Shown: positions 30,812 through 40,120 of the stretch, in pieces
How positions within the stretch are numbered: the first letter of the stretch is position 1
Layout of the letters: each line of letters opens with the position of its first letter
Assembly (NCBI RefSeq): GCF_013394695.1
Contig: NZ_CP058258.1
Span: forward strand, 144,001-208,000
DNA: 64,000 nucleotides
Direction: 5' to 3'
Source of the DNA: Streptococcus sp. oral taxon 061
GTDB taxonomy: Bacteria; Bacillota; Bacilli; Lactobacillales; Streptococcaceae
Made by a program: the position numbers and the translations under genes
The notes under the pieces: generated by a model
Database searches by the model: none
Seen by the model: only the letters and a program-made list of their open reading frames with translations
Told to the model about the DNA's origin: nothing

Positions 30812-31225
30812 GTGGAAACAATTTCAATTGGATTGACAGTTTATTTTGAAGATGGATTTTGGCATGGTTTGTTCGAACAAGTGTATCGAGAAACTTATCA
30901 AGTTTGTCGTGTGACATTTGGTCAGGAGCCAAAAGATGATGAAATTCTAGAGATCTTACAGACTCAGTTTACTCAATTATCTTTTAGTCCAGAAGCTACA
31001 GTTAAGCAGCATGTAAAAATCAAGAATCCTAAACGATTACAGCGAGCTGTGAAGAAACAAGTAAAGCAGAAAGTTTCTTCCAAGTCGAAAGAATTATTGC
31101 AGTTGCAGTATGAGGAAAGGAAAAAGATTTCAAAACATCAATCTAGTGTCCAAAAACAATTGCTCAAACAAGAGAAATTCGAACGCAAACAGCAAAAACG
31201 TAGAGAGAAGCACAAGGGGCATTAA
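30812..31225 (+). CDS. yjdF: YjdF family protein (DUF2992)
   Basis: A 137-residue cytoplasmic protein. The N-terminus ISIGLTVYFEDGFWHGLFEQ, then FGQEPKDDEILEIL and the long Lys/Gln/Glu-rich charged C-terminal helix (from about residue 75 to the end) are hallmarks of DUF2992/YjdF. It starts with GTG at 30812, eight bases after AAGGAGG. The biochemical role is unknown; family genes are commonly preceded by an azaaromatic riboswitch, suggesting a role in handling toxic heteroaromatics. A terminator follows. Confidence 0.93.
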   Translation: METISIGLTVYFEDGFWHGLFEQVYRETYQVCRVTFGQEPKDDEILEILQTQFTQLSFSPEATVKQHVKIKNPKRLQRAVKKQVKQKVSSKSKELLQLQYEERKKISKHQSSVQKQLLKQEKFERKQQKRREKHKGH

Positions 31226-31247
31226 CTCACTCGTTTCCATATTTGAT

Positions 31248-31276
31248 CAATCCTCCATAAACTGGAGGATTTTTTG
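31248..31276 (+). terminator. yjdF terminator
   Basis: AATCCTCCA / TGGAGGATT hairpin with a T-run, about 23 bases after the yjdF stop. Confidence 0.88.
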
Positions 31277-31290
31277 TAGATTACCTGTGA

Positions 31291-31312
31291 GATGTGATAT
31301 ACTATTCACATC
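31291..31312 (+). promoter_or_regulatory. Extended -10 promoter inside an inverted repeat
   Basis: TATACT (31298-31303) preceded by TG-a lies in the centre of GATGTGA-N8-TCACATC (31291-31312). The symmetric arms around the -10 could be a repressor site for the acetyltransferase genes downstream. Confidence 0.5.
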
Positions 31313-31346
31313 TTTAAACTTATAAGAGTGAGACAAGGAGAAAACT

Positions 31347-32039
31347 ATGCCTGTGAATGAATATGGTCAGATGATTGGTGAACCTGTAGACGACACACCT
31401 GGAGTTTTACCGTCACTTGTACGAATAGAAGGACAGTATACGATTATTGAAGCTCTATCAGTCGAAAAGCATGCGGAGGATTTATTGGCTGTTTATGGTC
31501 CAGATAGCCCTCGTGAAATGTGGACCTATCTCTTTCAACCACCAGTAGAAAATCTCGAAGAATTAATCGTAGCTTTGAAGCAGATGCTTGAGCGTAAGGA
31601 TCGTTTCTATTATGCGATTATCGATAAAGCGACTGGAAAGGCACTGGGGACTTTTTCTCTCATGCGTATTGACCAAGCTAATCGCGTGATTGAAGTTGGT
31701 GCGGTGACCTTTTCTCCGGCTCTCAAGCACACAAGAATGGGGACAGAAGCCCAGTTTTTATTAGCCCGTTATGTCTTTGAAGAGCTTAACTATCGCCGCT
31801 ATGAGTGGAAGTGCGATGCCCTCAATCTTCCATCTAGAAAAGCAGCAGAACGTTTGGGATTTGTCTATGAAGGAACCTTCCGCCAAGCTGTTATCTATAA
31901 AGGTCGCACCAGAGATACGGATTGGTTGTCCATGATTGATAAGGACTGGCCTCAAGTCAAAGCTTGCTTGGAAGCGTGGTTAAAATCTGAGAATTTTGAT
32001 GAAGAAGGCCATCAGTTGAAATCTCTTAGAGATTGCTAG
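31347..32039 (+). CDS. GNAT family N-acetyltransferase (RimJ/RimL-like)
   Basis: A 230-residue acetyltransferase of the group with an N-terminal VNEYGQMIGEPVD segment seen in many Firmicute and yeast relatives. VIEVGAVTFSPALKHTRMGTEAQFLLARYVFEEL holds the acetyl-CoA site, and RRYEWKCDALNLPSRKAAERLGFVYEGTFRQ is the strongly conserved C-terminal block. The substrate is unknown. It is followed 11 bp later by a second, unrelated GNAT gene, probably in the same transcript. Confidence 0.9.
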   Translation: MPVNEYGQMIGEPVDDTPGVLPSLVRIEGQYTIIEALSVEKHAEDLLAVYGPDSPREMWTYLFQPPVENLEELIVALKQMLERKDRFYYAIIDKATGKALGTFSLMRIDQANRVIEVGAVTFSPALKHTRMGTEAQFLLARYVFEELNYRRYEWKCDALNLPSRKAAERLGFVYEGTFRQAVIYKGRTRDTDWLSMIDKDWPQVKACLEAWLKSENFDEEGHQLKSLRDC

Positions 32040-32050
32040 AAAGGTTTGCT

Positions 32051-32473
32051 ATGATTAAGATTACAAAAGAAAGATCTGTTTCAATTGATGACGTTTTACA
32101 TCTCTATCAGGCAGTTGGTTGGACAAACTATACCAATCAGCCCCAAATGTTGGCCCAGGCCTTGTCTCATTCGCTAGCGACTTATCTTGCCCGTGATGGT
32201 GAGAAAATCGTTGGTTTAGTGCGTCTGGTTGGAGACGGTTTTTCATCCGTTTTTGTCCAGGATTTGATTGTCTTGCCTACTTATCAGCGTCAAGGAATTG
32301 GTAGTAACTTGATGAAAGAAGTCTTAGCTGACTATAAGGGTGCCTACCAAGTACAACTAGCGACTGAACAGACTGAAAAAACATTGGGGTTTTACCGTTC
32401 TCTGGGGTTTGAAACCTTATCTACTTATGATTGTACAGGAATGATTTGGGTGGATCGAAAAAAATTAAAATAA
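32051..32473 (+). CDS. GNAT family N-acetyltransferase (short)
   Basis: A 140-residue single-domain acetyltransferase. VQDLIVLPTYQRQGIGSNLMKEVL is the acetyl-CoA-binding motif A (R/QxxGxG/A type) and LGFYRSLGFETLS the motif B end. The start at 32051 (MIKITKERSV) is preferred: the longer frame begins inside the upstream gene. The substrate is unknown. A CiaR-type small RNA gene follows on the same strand. Confidence 0.9.
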   Translation: MIKITKERSVSIDDVLHLYQAVGWTNYTNQPQMLAQALSHSLATYLARDGEKIVGLVRLVGDGFSSVFVQDLIVLPTYQRQGIGSNLMKEVLADYKGAYQVQLATEQTEKTLGFYRSLGFETLSTYDCTGMIWVDRKKLK

Positions 32474-32482
32474 TTCTTTTAT

Positions 32483-32622
32483 CTTAAGTTAACTTTAAGT
32501 TTACTCATGTATCATGTAATCATTAAGTAAAGACCTCCTAACTTTATTTAATAGAAATCCTAAACTTTTCTTTTTCATAATAATCTCCCTAAAGAAGCCA
32601 CCAAATTCGGTGGCTTTTTTTT
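32483..32622 (+). ncRNA. CiaR-dependent small RNA (csRNA) with promoter, copy 1
   Basis: A CiaR-type direct repeat CTTAAG-N5-TTTAAG (32483-32499) is followed after exactly 10 bp by a -10 TATCAT (32510-32515). The predicted RNA runs from about 32522 to a strong terminator (GCCACC / GGTGGC plus T-run) ending at 32622. It carries unpaired CCTCC and TCTCCCT stretches that could pair with Shine-Dalgarno sequences, as in pneumococcal csRNAs. The core from TTAAGTAAAG to the terminator is identical to copies 2 and 3. Confidence 0.9.
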
Positions 32623-32750
32623 ATGTTCACCTGTAGAAATTTTAAAATAAAATTGACCACATAATCATCCATTTCGACCACATAGCTCCAAAGTATATTT
32701 TTTCTTTTTCCTTTTTGTTAAACTGAGAGTGTGAAAAGGAGGAAAGAAAT

Positions 32751-33614
32751 ATGATTTTACAAGCAAAAGGTCTCACTAAGAACTATGGAGACCATATAGC
32801 AGTTAGAAATATAAATTTAGAGTTTAAAAAAGGGAGTTTTAATGCAATATTAGGACCTAACGGGGCTGGGAAATCGACAACGATTTCAATGTTAATCGGA
32901 CTTAAACGAGCAACTAATGGTCAAATCATCTATGCGCCCAATACTAGGATTGGAGTTGTTTTTCAAGCAAGTGTATTGGATGAAAAGTTGACAGTCAAAG
33001 AAAACCTAACCATTCGAGCCCAGCAGTATAAGGGGATTAAAGGTGGTCGTGTGGAAGATTTAATCAATCAACTAGGGTTGACTGCTTTTCAGAAACAACT
33101 TTATGGAACTTTATCAGGAGGACAGAAACGTCGAGTTGATATTGCTCGGGCTCTCCTATCCAATCCCGATATTTTATTTCTAGATGAGCCTACGACTGGA
33201 CTAGATATTCAGACCCGCAAATCCATTTGGGATTTATTGTATCGTCTACAAAGAGATGAAGGGATGACTATTATCTTAACGACTCATTATCTGGATGAAG
33301 CAGATGAGGCAGATCAACTTTATATTATAGATCATGGAAAGGTTATTGCCCAAGGTTCTGCTACTGAGATTAAAAGTGAGTACGCTTCCAATCTTTTAAA
33401 AATTTGTTTTAAAGACAAGCAAGTGGAGAAATTCTTACCTAAAAATATGCCTGTGGAAAAAGAAAATGAGTTTGAGTATAGTCTTTATCCCGAGAACCAA
33501 TTGGAAGCTATTGATTATTTGACCCAAGTTCGTGAGAAGATTGCTGGCTTTGAATTTCGTCCAGGAACTATGGATGATGCCTTCATAGCCCTTACAGGAA
33601 GAGAGGTGCGCTAA
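32751..33614 (+). CDS. ABC-2 type transporter ATP-binding protein
   Basis: A 287-residue ATPase of the drug/polysaccharide exporter group. Walker A GPNGAGKST, signature LSGGQKRRVDIARAL, Walker [13 protein letters not shown] and switch THYLDEADEAD are clear, followed by a C-terminal extension (about 215-287) that includes FEFRPGTMDDAFIALTGR. It overlaps the permease gene by one base. The cassette lies between two near-identical csRNA genes and looks accessory. The substrate is unknown; no self-immunity or bacteriocin gene is adjacent. Confidence 0.92.
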   Translation: MILQAKGLTKNYGDHIAVRNINLEFKKGSFNAILGPNGAGKSTTISMLIGLKRATNGQIIYAPNTRIGVVFQASVLDEKLTVKENLTIRAQQYKGIKGGRVEDLINQLGLTAFQKQLYGTLSGGQKRRVDIARALLSNPDILFLDEPTTGLDIQTRKSIWDLLYRLQRDEGMTIILTTHYLDEADEADQLYIIDHGKVIAQGSATEIKSEYASNLLKICFKDKQVEKFLPKNMPVEKENEFEYSLYPENQLEAIDYLTQVREKIAGFEFRPGTMDDAFIALTGREVR

Positions 33615-34468
33615 TGTTAGCCTTATTAAAACGTGATTTTTTGTTGTATTTTCGTAATCGTTCAGGAGTCTTTTTCTCATTACTGGGAGCTTTGATTTCC
33701 TTTCTACTCTATATCATTTTTTTGCAGAAAAATTTGATGGATGCCTGGTCCCAACTTCCTGATAATAAGAGCCTTTTAAATAACTGGCTGATGGGTGGAA
33801 CTTTGGCTGTGACTGGGATTACAACCAGTTTTACAGCTTTGACCCAGATGGTACAAGACCGTGAAAATCAAGTGGATCAGGATCTCTTTTTGACAGACTT
33901 AGGGAGCTGGGGCTTGCAACTGTCTTATCTTATTAGTAGCCTTATCATTTCCTTTGTTATGCAAGCCTTTATGCTTATTGTTATGAGCCTTTATTTTCAA
34001 GAAATTCCAGCTATGAGTAAGCTATTTGAAATAAGTTTAATCATGCTACTAAGTAGTCTCCTTTCAACATTGGTAAATGCACTCTTGATTTACCATTTCC
34101 AGTCAGTAGATAGTCTGGGTAAATTGGCTACAATTGTAGGTACAGCTTCAGGATTTTTAGTAGGAACTTATGTACCAATGGGAATTCTTCCTAACTTCGC
34201 TCAAGTTCTCATGAAGTGCACACCGGCTACCTATCTTGCTTCTCTCTATAGACAGGTCTTAATGAAGGAGCAATTAGAAACTACATTTATGGGGAATAGT
34301 AGCTTATTAGAAGAGTTTCAAGAAAAATTAGGAATCCGGCTTAATTGGCAGAACCTTTTAACAAAGGAAGAAACATACTTAATAGTGGTGAGTATCTGCC
34401 TCCTAACTTTTCTGCTTTGGCTAGTAGTAGTTAAAATCTCTAGCAAAAAAATAAAATTTATAGGTTAA
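33614..34468 (+). CDS. ABC-2 type transporter permease
   Basis: A 284-residue membrane protein with about six helices. It begins LALLKRDFLLYFRNRSGVFFSLLGALISFLLYIIF, then has an extracellular loop and five further hydrophobic segments, including GTASGFLVGTYVPMGILPNFAQVLMKCTPATYLASLYRQVL, the typical ABC-2 'P-x-G..P..........P' region. Coupled to the ATPase gene by a one-base overlap. It ends four bases after the start of the CiaR repeat of the next csRNA gene. Confidence 0.9.
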   Translation: MLALLKRDFLLYFRNRSGVFFSLLGALISFLLYIIFLQKNLMDAWSQLPDNKSLLNNWLMGGTLAVTGITTSFTALTQMVQDRENQVDQDLFLTDLGSWGLQLSYLISSLIISFVMQAFMLIVMSLYFQEIPAMSKLFEISLIMLLSSLLSTLVNALLIYHFQSVDSLGKLATIVGTASGFLVGTYVPMGILPNFAQVLMKCTPATYLASLYRQVLMKEQLETTFMGNSSLLEEFQEKLGIRLNWQNLLTKEETYLIVVSICLLTFLLWLVVVKISSKKIKFIG

Positions 34469-34601
34469 GTTAACTTTAAGTCTTCTACTGTATCATGTAG
34501 TTATTAAGTAAAGACCTCCTAACTTTATTTAATAGAAATCCTAAACTTTTCTTTTTCATAATAATCTCCCTAAAGAAGCCACCAAATTCGGTGGCTTTTT
34601 T
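34464..34601 (+). ncRNA. CiaR-dependent small RNA (csRNA), copy 2
   Basis: CiaR-type repeat GTTAAG-N5-TTTAAG (34464-34480), 10 bp, then -10 TATCAT (34491-34496) preceded by TG. The RNA is predicted from about 34503 to 34601. The transcribed part is identical to copy 1 apart from the first bases. The first half of the CiaR box overlaps the end of the ABC permease gene. Confidence 0.9.
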
Positions 34602-34646
34602 GTTTGAAAAAAATTCTCCCTAGTGAGTCACTAAGGAGACATGTAG

Positions 34647-35525
34647 TTAGGATTCTTTTTTGAGTTGTTGGTTTCGATATTGTCTAGGAGTTAGTTGGAA
34701 GTGTTGTTTGAATTGTCGATTGAAATTTGAGAGGTTGGTAAAACCGACCTGGCTTGCTATTTCTTGAACACTTTGATTGGTCTGAACGAGCTTTTCGCAA
34801 GCTTTTTCCAGGCGCAATCGTATGAGATATTCCATACAACTTGTCCCGGTGTGTTGTTTGAAAATATTCATAAAGTGATTTTTGCTGTATCCAAATGTAG
34901 CAGCAAGCTGGTCAATTTGAATGGGTTCTGCATAGTGTCGCTCAAGATAACCTATCATTTCTTTTAATTTCTGGTATTTTTGATAGGTATCATCCGTATA
35001 GTGGCGATTGACATACCTGTACTTAAAGAGAAGATAGAGAAATTCATAGAGTTTTGCCTTTAAAAGGAGATCATAATAAATACTCTGCTCTTCAAGGATA
35101 GAAAAAAGAGATAAAAGACAATCGCGAATCAGTTCATAAGCATGATCATCTGACGAAATCCGAGGAGTGAGATAAAAATGCCCAGAGTATATAGGTTGAA
35201 TATAGCGTTGGCTAAAGCTGTCAATTTGACTTCTACCTAGGAAATCGAGATGGATACGAAAAACTGTAGAAATTTGTTCTTGATTTTCAATAGGGTAGAT
35301 AGCGTGAGGAGAAGTTGGCTGAATTAGAAAAATATCGCCTTCATGACTTTCAAAGCGCTCAGAGTTGATATAGAAGGTAGCAGGTCCTTTTTTGACATAG
35401 ACAATCTCGAGTTCAGGATGCCAATGATAGATGGTATTAGAAGATTGCTTAGATAAGATTTGTTTTTCAAAATCATAGGGAAAATCAGATGGGTTATCTC
35501 GTAAAAGTCTTGACTGCTGAACCAT
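34647..35525 (-). CDS. AraC family transcriptional regulator
   Basis: A 292-residue regulator with an N-terminal cupin-like sensor domain (about 25-130: HWHPELEIVYVKKGPATFYIN, DIFLIQPTSPHAIYPIE) and two C-terminal helix-turn-helix motifs (IQIDQLAATFGYSKNHFMNIFKQ and SVQEIASQVGFTNLSNFNRQFKQ, ending TPRQYR). The ATG at 35525 follows GGGAGG. It lies 114 bp downstream of the MFS gene on the same strand and probably controls the MFS and flavin-reductase cassette; the cupin fold suggests a small organic ligand. Confidence 0.92.
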   Translation of the reverse strand: MVQQSRLLRDNPSDFPYDFEKQILSKQSSNTIYHWHPELEIVYVKKGPATFYINSERFESHEGDIFLIQPTSPHAIYPIENQEQISTVFRIHLDFLGRSQIDSFSQRYIQPIYSGHFYLTPRISSDDHAYELIRDCLLSLFSILEEQSIYYDLLLKAKLYEFLYLLFKYRYVNRHYTDDTYQKYQKLKEMIGYLERHYAEPIQIDQLAATFGYSKNHFMNIFKQHTGTSCMEYLIRLRLEKACEKLVQTNQSVQEIASQVGFTNLSNFNRQFKQHFQLTPRQYRNQQLKKES

Positions 35526-35566
35526 GATAAAACCTCCCAATAAGCTATTTCTAGTTTTATTATACC

Positions 35567-35599
35567 AAAAAAAGGGCGGGGCAAAAAATCCCGACCCTA
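35567..35599 (-). terminator. Probable terminator after the MFS gene
   Basis: Minus-strand GGGTCGGG / CCCCGCCC imperfect hairpin followed by seven T's, between the MFS stop and the AraC-type gene. Confidence 0.65.
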
Positions 35600-35639
35600 C
35601 CTTAAATTAGTAATGAGTATTTGATGAGAAGTTTTTTCT

Positions 35640-36839
35640 CTAACCTTTCTTCTTCATGTAAAGGAGATTGAGAAGAAGCCCAACAACTGCGAGAGCGATA
35701 GCAACGTAGAATGCGGCACTGTAATTTCCATTGTTAGCTGCTGCCATTTGAACCGCAACTTTAGGTGCAAAAAATGCAGCTAAAGAATAACCTGTGAAGA
35801 CGATACCGTAGTTGACTCCCTGATTAGCAGATCCGTAGTTCTCCATGACAATAGATGGGAAGACACCCATAACACCGCCGAAGCAGATGCCAAGACCGAT
35901 GATTCCTAGAGTAAAGCCAAATTGACCAGGGACGATAGTTAAGGAGAAGAGCGCCAATACGATAACAGAATAGATAATCAATAAGGTCTTAGAACGACCA
36001 ATTTTATCAGAGAGTGATCCCCAGATAAAGCGTCCGCTAGAGTTTGCGATTGAATAGAGAGAGACATAGAGAGCTGCTGTACCAGCAGAGAGTCCAAACA
36101 TGGATTGACCAATTGGGGATGCTTGAGAGGCAATCATCAAACCAGAGAAGGCACCGACAAAGAACATGCTGATAATGATGTAAAATAGTGGACTTTGTAG
36201 CATTTCTTTCCAGTTTTTATTAGCAGGTCCTTGTTTAGTTTGTACGGGAGCTTTCCAACCTGCTGGTTGGTAGCCACTTGGTGCAGCCTTGATGAAGAAA
36301 ATGGCAGCGATAATCACAACAATATAGATAAGTCCAATGGTTCGAAAAGCAAAGAAGGCATCTTGTTTTTGAATGAGACTACTTGCAACTGGTGACGCAA
36401 TAACTGCGGCAAATCCCATACCTCCTGTTAGAATCCCAGAAGCTAAACCACGTTTATCTGGGAAGAGGCGAAGAGAATTTGAGAGGGCTCCTGAATAGGC
36501 AAATCCTTGACCAAGACCTGCCATCAAACCGTAGGTCAGATAGAGCATGGCTGGGGAACTTGCATAACCAGTTAGATAGAAGCCACTAGCAAATAGAAGG
36601 GCACCAAGTGCAATTGTCCATTTCACATATCCCTTGTCTACCAGGTAACCTCCAAGAATCATCGGAACCGGTCCGATAGCTGAGTTAATAGCAAATGCGA
36701 GCATAATCTCGGACATAGACCAACCTGTTGAGGAGCTTAAAGGTCCAGCAAAAACTGAAAAGGAATAGACAGCACCTGTACAGAGAAGAATAGCAGTTGA
36801 CGCAGCTAGAACTTGCCAACGATTGAATGTCTCTTTCAT
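35640..36839 (-). CDS. OFA-family major facilitator transporter
   Basis: A 399-residue, 12-helix transporter. The oxalate/formate antiporter group is indicated by TGAVYSFSVFAGPLSSSTGWSMSEIMLAFAI in the first helices, GLGQGFAYSGALSNSLRLFPDKRGLASGI and the linker near SGYQPAGWKAP, then a second half with GRFIWGSLSDKIGRSKTL. OFA members move organic acids, often as antiporters. Its neighbours are an AraC regulator and, divergently, a flavin reductase plus a fumarate-reductase-like fusion; it may bring in the organic acid they reduce. Confidence 0.9.
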   Translation of the reverse strand: MKETFNRWQVLAASTAILLCTGAVYSFSVFAGPLSSSTGWSMSEIMLAFAINSAIGPVPMILGGYLVDKGYVKWTIALGALLFASGFYLTGYASSPAMLYLTYGLMAGLGQGFAYSGALSNSLRLFPDKRGLASGILTGGMGFAAVIASPVASSLIQKQDAFFAFRTIGLIYIVVIIAAIFFIKAAPSGYQPAGWKAPVQTKQGPANKNWKEMLQSPLFYIIISMFFVGAFSGLMIASQASPIGQSMFGLSAGTAALYVSLYSIANSSGRFIWGSLSDKIGRSKTLLIIYSVIVLALFSLTIVPGQFGFTLGIIGLGICFGGVMGVFPSIVMENYGSANQGVNYGIVFTGYSLAAFFAPKVAVQMAAANNGNYSAAFYVAIALAVVGLLLNLLYMKKKG

Positions 36840-36878
36840 AAGAAGACCCTCCTTTAACTTAATACATTTTTCACAAAG

Positions 36879-36907
36879 ACTATAACATAGTTAAAAATGA
36901 GGGTCAA
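36879..36907 (-). promoter_or_regulatory. Promoter of the OFA transporter gene
   Basis: -35 TTGACC (36902-36907) and -10 TATAGT (36879-36884), 17 bp apart on the minus strand. The plus-strand -10 of the flavin reductase gene (TATAAT, 37021-37026) lies 114 bp away, leaving room for a shared regulator site. Confidence 0.7.
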
Positions 36908-37059
36908 TACTTTCTCGGAAAATATTGTTAATTTTTTCACTAAGTTATACTAAGATAAGATAAACTGATAGAATAACACAATGTTTTAGTGTCATGAATG
37001 TCGAAGATAATTTAAAGTAGTATAATGAAAGTGAATAAAACAAAAAAGGGGGTAGCAAG

Positions 37060-37668
37060 ATGAAATTAGTTGCTATCGTTGGAACAAACTCTGACCGCTC
37101 AACCAATCGGAAACTTTTGAAATTTATGCAAAAGCATTTTTCAGATAAGGCCGATATTGAGGTGTTGGAAATCAAACACTTGCCAGCATTTAACGAACCT
37201 GAGGACAAGCTAGCGCCTGCCGAAGTTCAAGCTTTTTCAGAAAAAATCCTTGCTGCAGATGGTGTGATTATCTCAACACCTGAATATGACCATACGATAC
37301 CAGCACCTTTGGCTTCAGCCTTGGAATGGATTGCCTATACTAGTCGCGCTTTGATTAACAAACCAACGATGATTGTCGGAGCTTCTCTTGGATTGCTTGG
37401 AACATCTAGAGCCCAAGCGCACTTGCGTCAGATTCTTGATGCGCCTGAGTTAAAAGCAAGAGTCATGCCAGGGACTGAATTTTTCCTAGGCCATTCTGAA
37501 CAAGTATTGGACGATGACTATAATCTGAACAATCCTGAAAAAGTCGCAGAGTTGGAAGAACATTTTGCAGAATTCCAAAATTTTGTTGATATAACAAAGG
37601 CTTTGGTCAAACCAGAAGATACAAATCGTAAGAAATCTTTCATCTGGGAAGAATGGTTGAAAGCTTAA
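37060..37668 (+). CDS. NADPH-dependent FMN reductase (flavodoxin-like)
   Basis: A 202-residue flavodoxin-fold protein. It starts [27 protein letters not shown], then has the [22 protein letters not shown] flavin-binding region and [26 protein letters not shown], all typical of the NADPH-dependent FMN reductase family. It is clearly a paralogue of the first 190 residues of the next gene, so the pair arose by tandem duplication with one copy fused to an oxidoreductase. It likely supplies reduced flavin or electrons to that enzyme. Confidence 0.92.
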   Translation: MKLVAIVGTNSDRSTNRKLLKFMQKHFSDKADIEVLEIKHLPAFNEPEDKLAPAEVQAFSEKILAADGVIISTPEYDHTIPAPLASALEWIAYTSRALINKPTMIVGASLGLLGTSRAQAHLRQILDAPELKARVMPGTEFFLGHSEQVLDDDYNLNNPEKVAELEEHFAEFQNFVDITKALVKPEDTNRKKSFIWEEWLKA

Positions 37669-37693
37669 GCATCTCAAGAAAGGAGAACAATCC

Positions 37694-40105
37694 ATGAAAT
37701 TAGTAGCTATTGTTGGTACCAATGCCAAACAATCCTATAACCGTAGTTTGTTGCAATTTATGAAAAGACATTTTGCGTCAAAAGCCGACATTGAGATTTT
37801 AGAAATTACCGATGTACCGATGTTCAATGAAACCGATGATCAAACAGATACACCTGTTATTCAGAAGTTTAACAAAGCGATTTCGGAAGCTGATGGTGTC
37901 ATCATCTCGACACCTGAACACAATCATACAATCCCATCAAGTTTAAATAGTTTGCTCGAATGGTTGTCTTTTAACATTCATCCACTAGATGGGAAGCCAA
38001 CCATGATTGTCGGAGCTTCCTATGATGTTCAAGGTTCTTCGCGTGCCCAACTTCATCTTCGTCAGATTCTTGATGCACCTGGGGTAAATGCAACAGTTAT
38101 GCCAGGAAGTGAATTTTTACTTGGTCGAGCTCATCGAGCATTCGATGCAAATGGAGATCTGATTAATGAGCGAACTGTTGATTTCTTAGATAGCTGTTTC
38201 TATCGTTTCCTTCGCTTTGTATCTGTTGCAAACCAACTAAATCTTCCTGAAGAAATTCGATTTGAACCAGGAACTTACCATGTTACAACTGAAGGTCATA
38301 ATGGTAAATTACCGATGGATGTCACCGTTTCTGAAGACCGTATTGAAAAAATTGAAATCGATTCTTCTGGAGAATCTTCAGGAATTGCAGATGTTGTATT
38401 TACCCGTATTCCAGCGGAAATCATTGAGGGGCAAACCTTAAATGTTGATGCGGTGTCAGGAGCTTCTGTGACTTCAAATGGTGTCTTGGACGGAGTTGCG
38501 CGTGCGGTTAAACAAGCTGGTGCAAATCCAGATGTTTTACGTAAACGTTCAAAAGCTCCATCTGCTTTGGATAAAGAGGATAAAACTTATCAGGCAGATG
38601 TTGTCATCGTCGGAGGTGGAGGAGCTGGTTTAGCTGCAGCAGCTGCAGTCTTGCAAGCTGGTAAGAAGCCGATTGTTGTTGAGAAATTCCCAGCAATTGG
38701 AGGAAATACTGTTCGTGCAGGTGGCCCAATGAATGCGCCAGATCCAGCATGGCAAGGAACCTTCGCAGCTCATCCAGGTGAGGCACATACGCTTCAAGAA
38801 TTGATTGCGACAGATGAATCAACGATTGACCCAGAATATTTAGAGGACTTTAGAGCCTTGAAGGTTGAGATTGAGCAGTATTTGCAGGATCCAAGCTATT
38901 TGTTTGACTCGACCTTACTTTACCGTATCCAAACCTATATTGGTGGAAAACGAAAAGATTTACAAGGGCATGAAATTCATGGCCAATATGATTTGGTTTC
39001 TGTATTGACTGAACGAGCCCTAGAGTCTGTTCGCTGGTTGGAAGATATCGGTGTTGAATTTGTTCGTAGTGAAGTCACAATGCCAGTTGGAGCCCTTTGG
39101 CGTCGTGGTCATAAGCCGGTTCAACCAATGGGTTATGCTTTTATCTCGGTTCTACAAAAATATGTTCTAGAAAATGGAGGCACGATTTTGACGGACTCTC
39201 CAGTCAAAGAATTGCTTGTAGAAGAAGGGGCTGTCAAGGGTGTCAGAGCAGAAGGCCGAAACGGTCAAACCATCATCGTTCATGCAGATGCCGTCGTTCT
39301 AGCTTCTGGAGGATTTGGTGCCAATACCAAGATGTTACAAAAATACAATACCTACTGGACTGAAATTGCGGATGATATTGCCACATCTAATACACCAGCC
39401 GTAACAGGGGATGGAATCGTCTTGGGTCAAAGTGTAGGTGCTGACCTAGTGGGTATGGGCTTTAGCCAAATGATGCCAGTATCCGATCCAGTGACAGGTG
39501 CTCTCTTCTCAGGACTTCAAGTTCCTCCAGCTAACTTTATCATGGTAAATACTGAAGGGAAGCGATTTGTGGATGAGTACGGTAGCCGAGATAAGTTATC
39601 TCAAGCAGCGATTGATAATGGAGGTTTGTTCTACTTGATCGCGGATGACCGCATCAAGGCAACAGCCTACAATACTAGCCAAGAAAAAATCGATGCCCAA
39701 GTCAAAGCAGGCACTCTCTACCGTGCAGATACGATAGAAGAATTGGCAGTTCAGATTGGTATGGATCCACAAGTTTTAGCGGATACAATCAAGAAGTACA
39801 ACTCTTATGTTGATGCAGGATTTGACCCTGAATTTAACAAGGGTAGTTTCGATCTCAAGTGTGAGGTTGCACCGTTCTACGCAACACCAAGGAAACCCGC
39901 TGTTCACCATACAATGGGTGGACTCAAGATTGATACTTCAACACATGTTTTAAATGAAAAAGGTCAGATTATCCCTGGTTTGTATGCTGCTGGAGAAGTT
40001 GCAGGAGGACTTCATGCAGGTAACCGTCTAGGAGGAAATTCACTTACGGATATCTTTACGTTTGGACGTATTGCAGGTCAAACAGCTGTTCAAGAAAATT
40101 GTTAA
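37694..40105 (+). CDS. Fused NAD(P)H:FMN reductase / FMN-binding / fumarate-reductase-like flavoprotein
   Basis: An 803-residue cytoplasmic fusion. Residues 1-190 are an NADPH-dependent FMN reductase; about 192-275 an FMN_bind domain whose [10 protein letters not shown] (about 251-260) matches the site where ApbE-type transferases attach FMN; from about 300 a FAD-binding domain ([18 protein letters not shown]). Catalytic-type residues of the fumarate reductase family are present ([34 protein letters not shown]). The substrate loop reads [11 protein letters not shown], not the HPT form usual in fumarate reductases, so the acceptor may be another unsaturated organic acid. No heme motifs or signal peptide. 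Confidence 0.9.
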   Translation: MKLVAIVGTNAKQSYNRSLLQFMKRHFASKADIEILEITDVPMFNETDDQTDTPVIQKFNKAISEADGVIISTPEHNHTIPSSLNSLLEWLSFNIHPLDGKPTMIVGASYDVQGSSRAQLHLRQILDAPGVNATVMPGSEFLLGRAHRAFDANGDLINERTVDFLDSCFYRFLRFVSVANQLNLPEEIRFEPGTYHVTTEGHNGKLPMDVTVSEDRIEKIEIDSSGESSGIADVVFTRIPAEIIEGQTLNVDAVSGASVTSNGVLDGVARAVKQAGANPDVLRKRSKAPSALDKEDKTYQADVVIVGGGGAGLAAAAAVLQAGKKPIVVEKFPAIGGNTVRAGGPMNAPDPAWQGTFAAHPGEAHTLQELIATDESTIDPEYLEDFRALKVEIEQYLQDPSYLFDSTLLYRIQTYIGGKRKDLQGHEIHGQYDLVSVLTERALESVRWLEDIGVEFVRSEVTMPVGALWRRGHKPVQPMGYAFISVLQKYVLENGGTILTDSPVKELLVEEGAVKGVRAEGRNGQTIIVHADAVVLASGGFGANTKMLQKYNTYWTEIADDIATSNTPAVTGDGIVLGQSVGADLVGMGFSQMMPVSDPVTGALFSGLQVPPANFIMVNTEGKRFVDEYGSRDKLSQAAIDNGGLFYLIADDRIKATAYNTSQEKIDAQVKAGTLYRADTIEELAVQIGMDPQVLADTIKKYNSYVDAGFDPEFNKGSFDLKCEVAPFYATPRKPAVHHTMGGLKIDTSTHVLNEKGQIIPGLYAAGEVAGGLHAGNRLGGNSLTDIFTFGRIAGQTAVQENC

Positions 40106-40120
40106 TAATGGATTTAAAAT

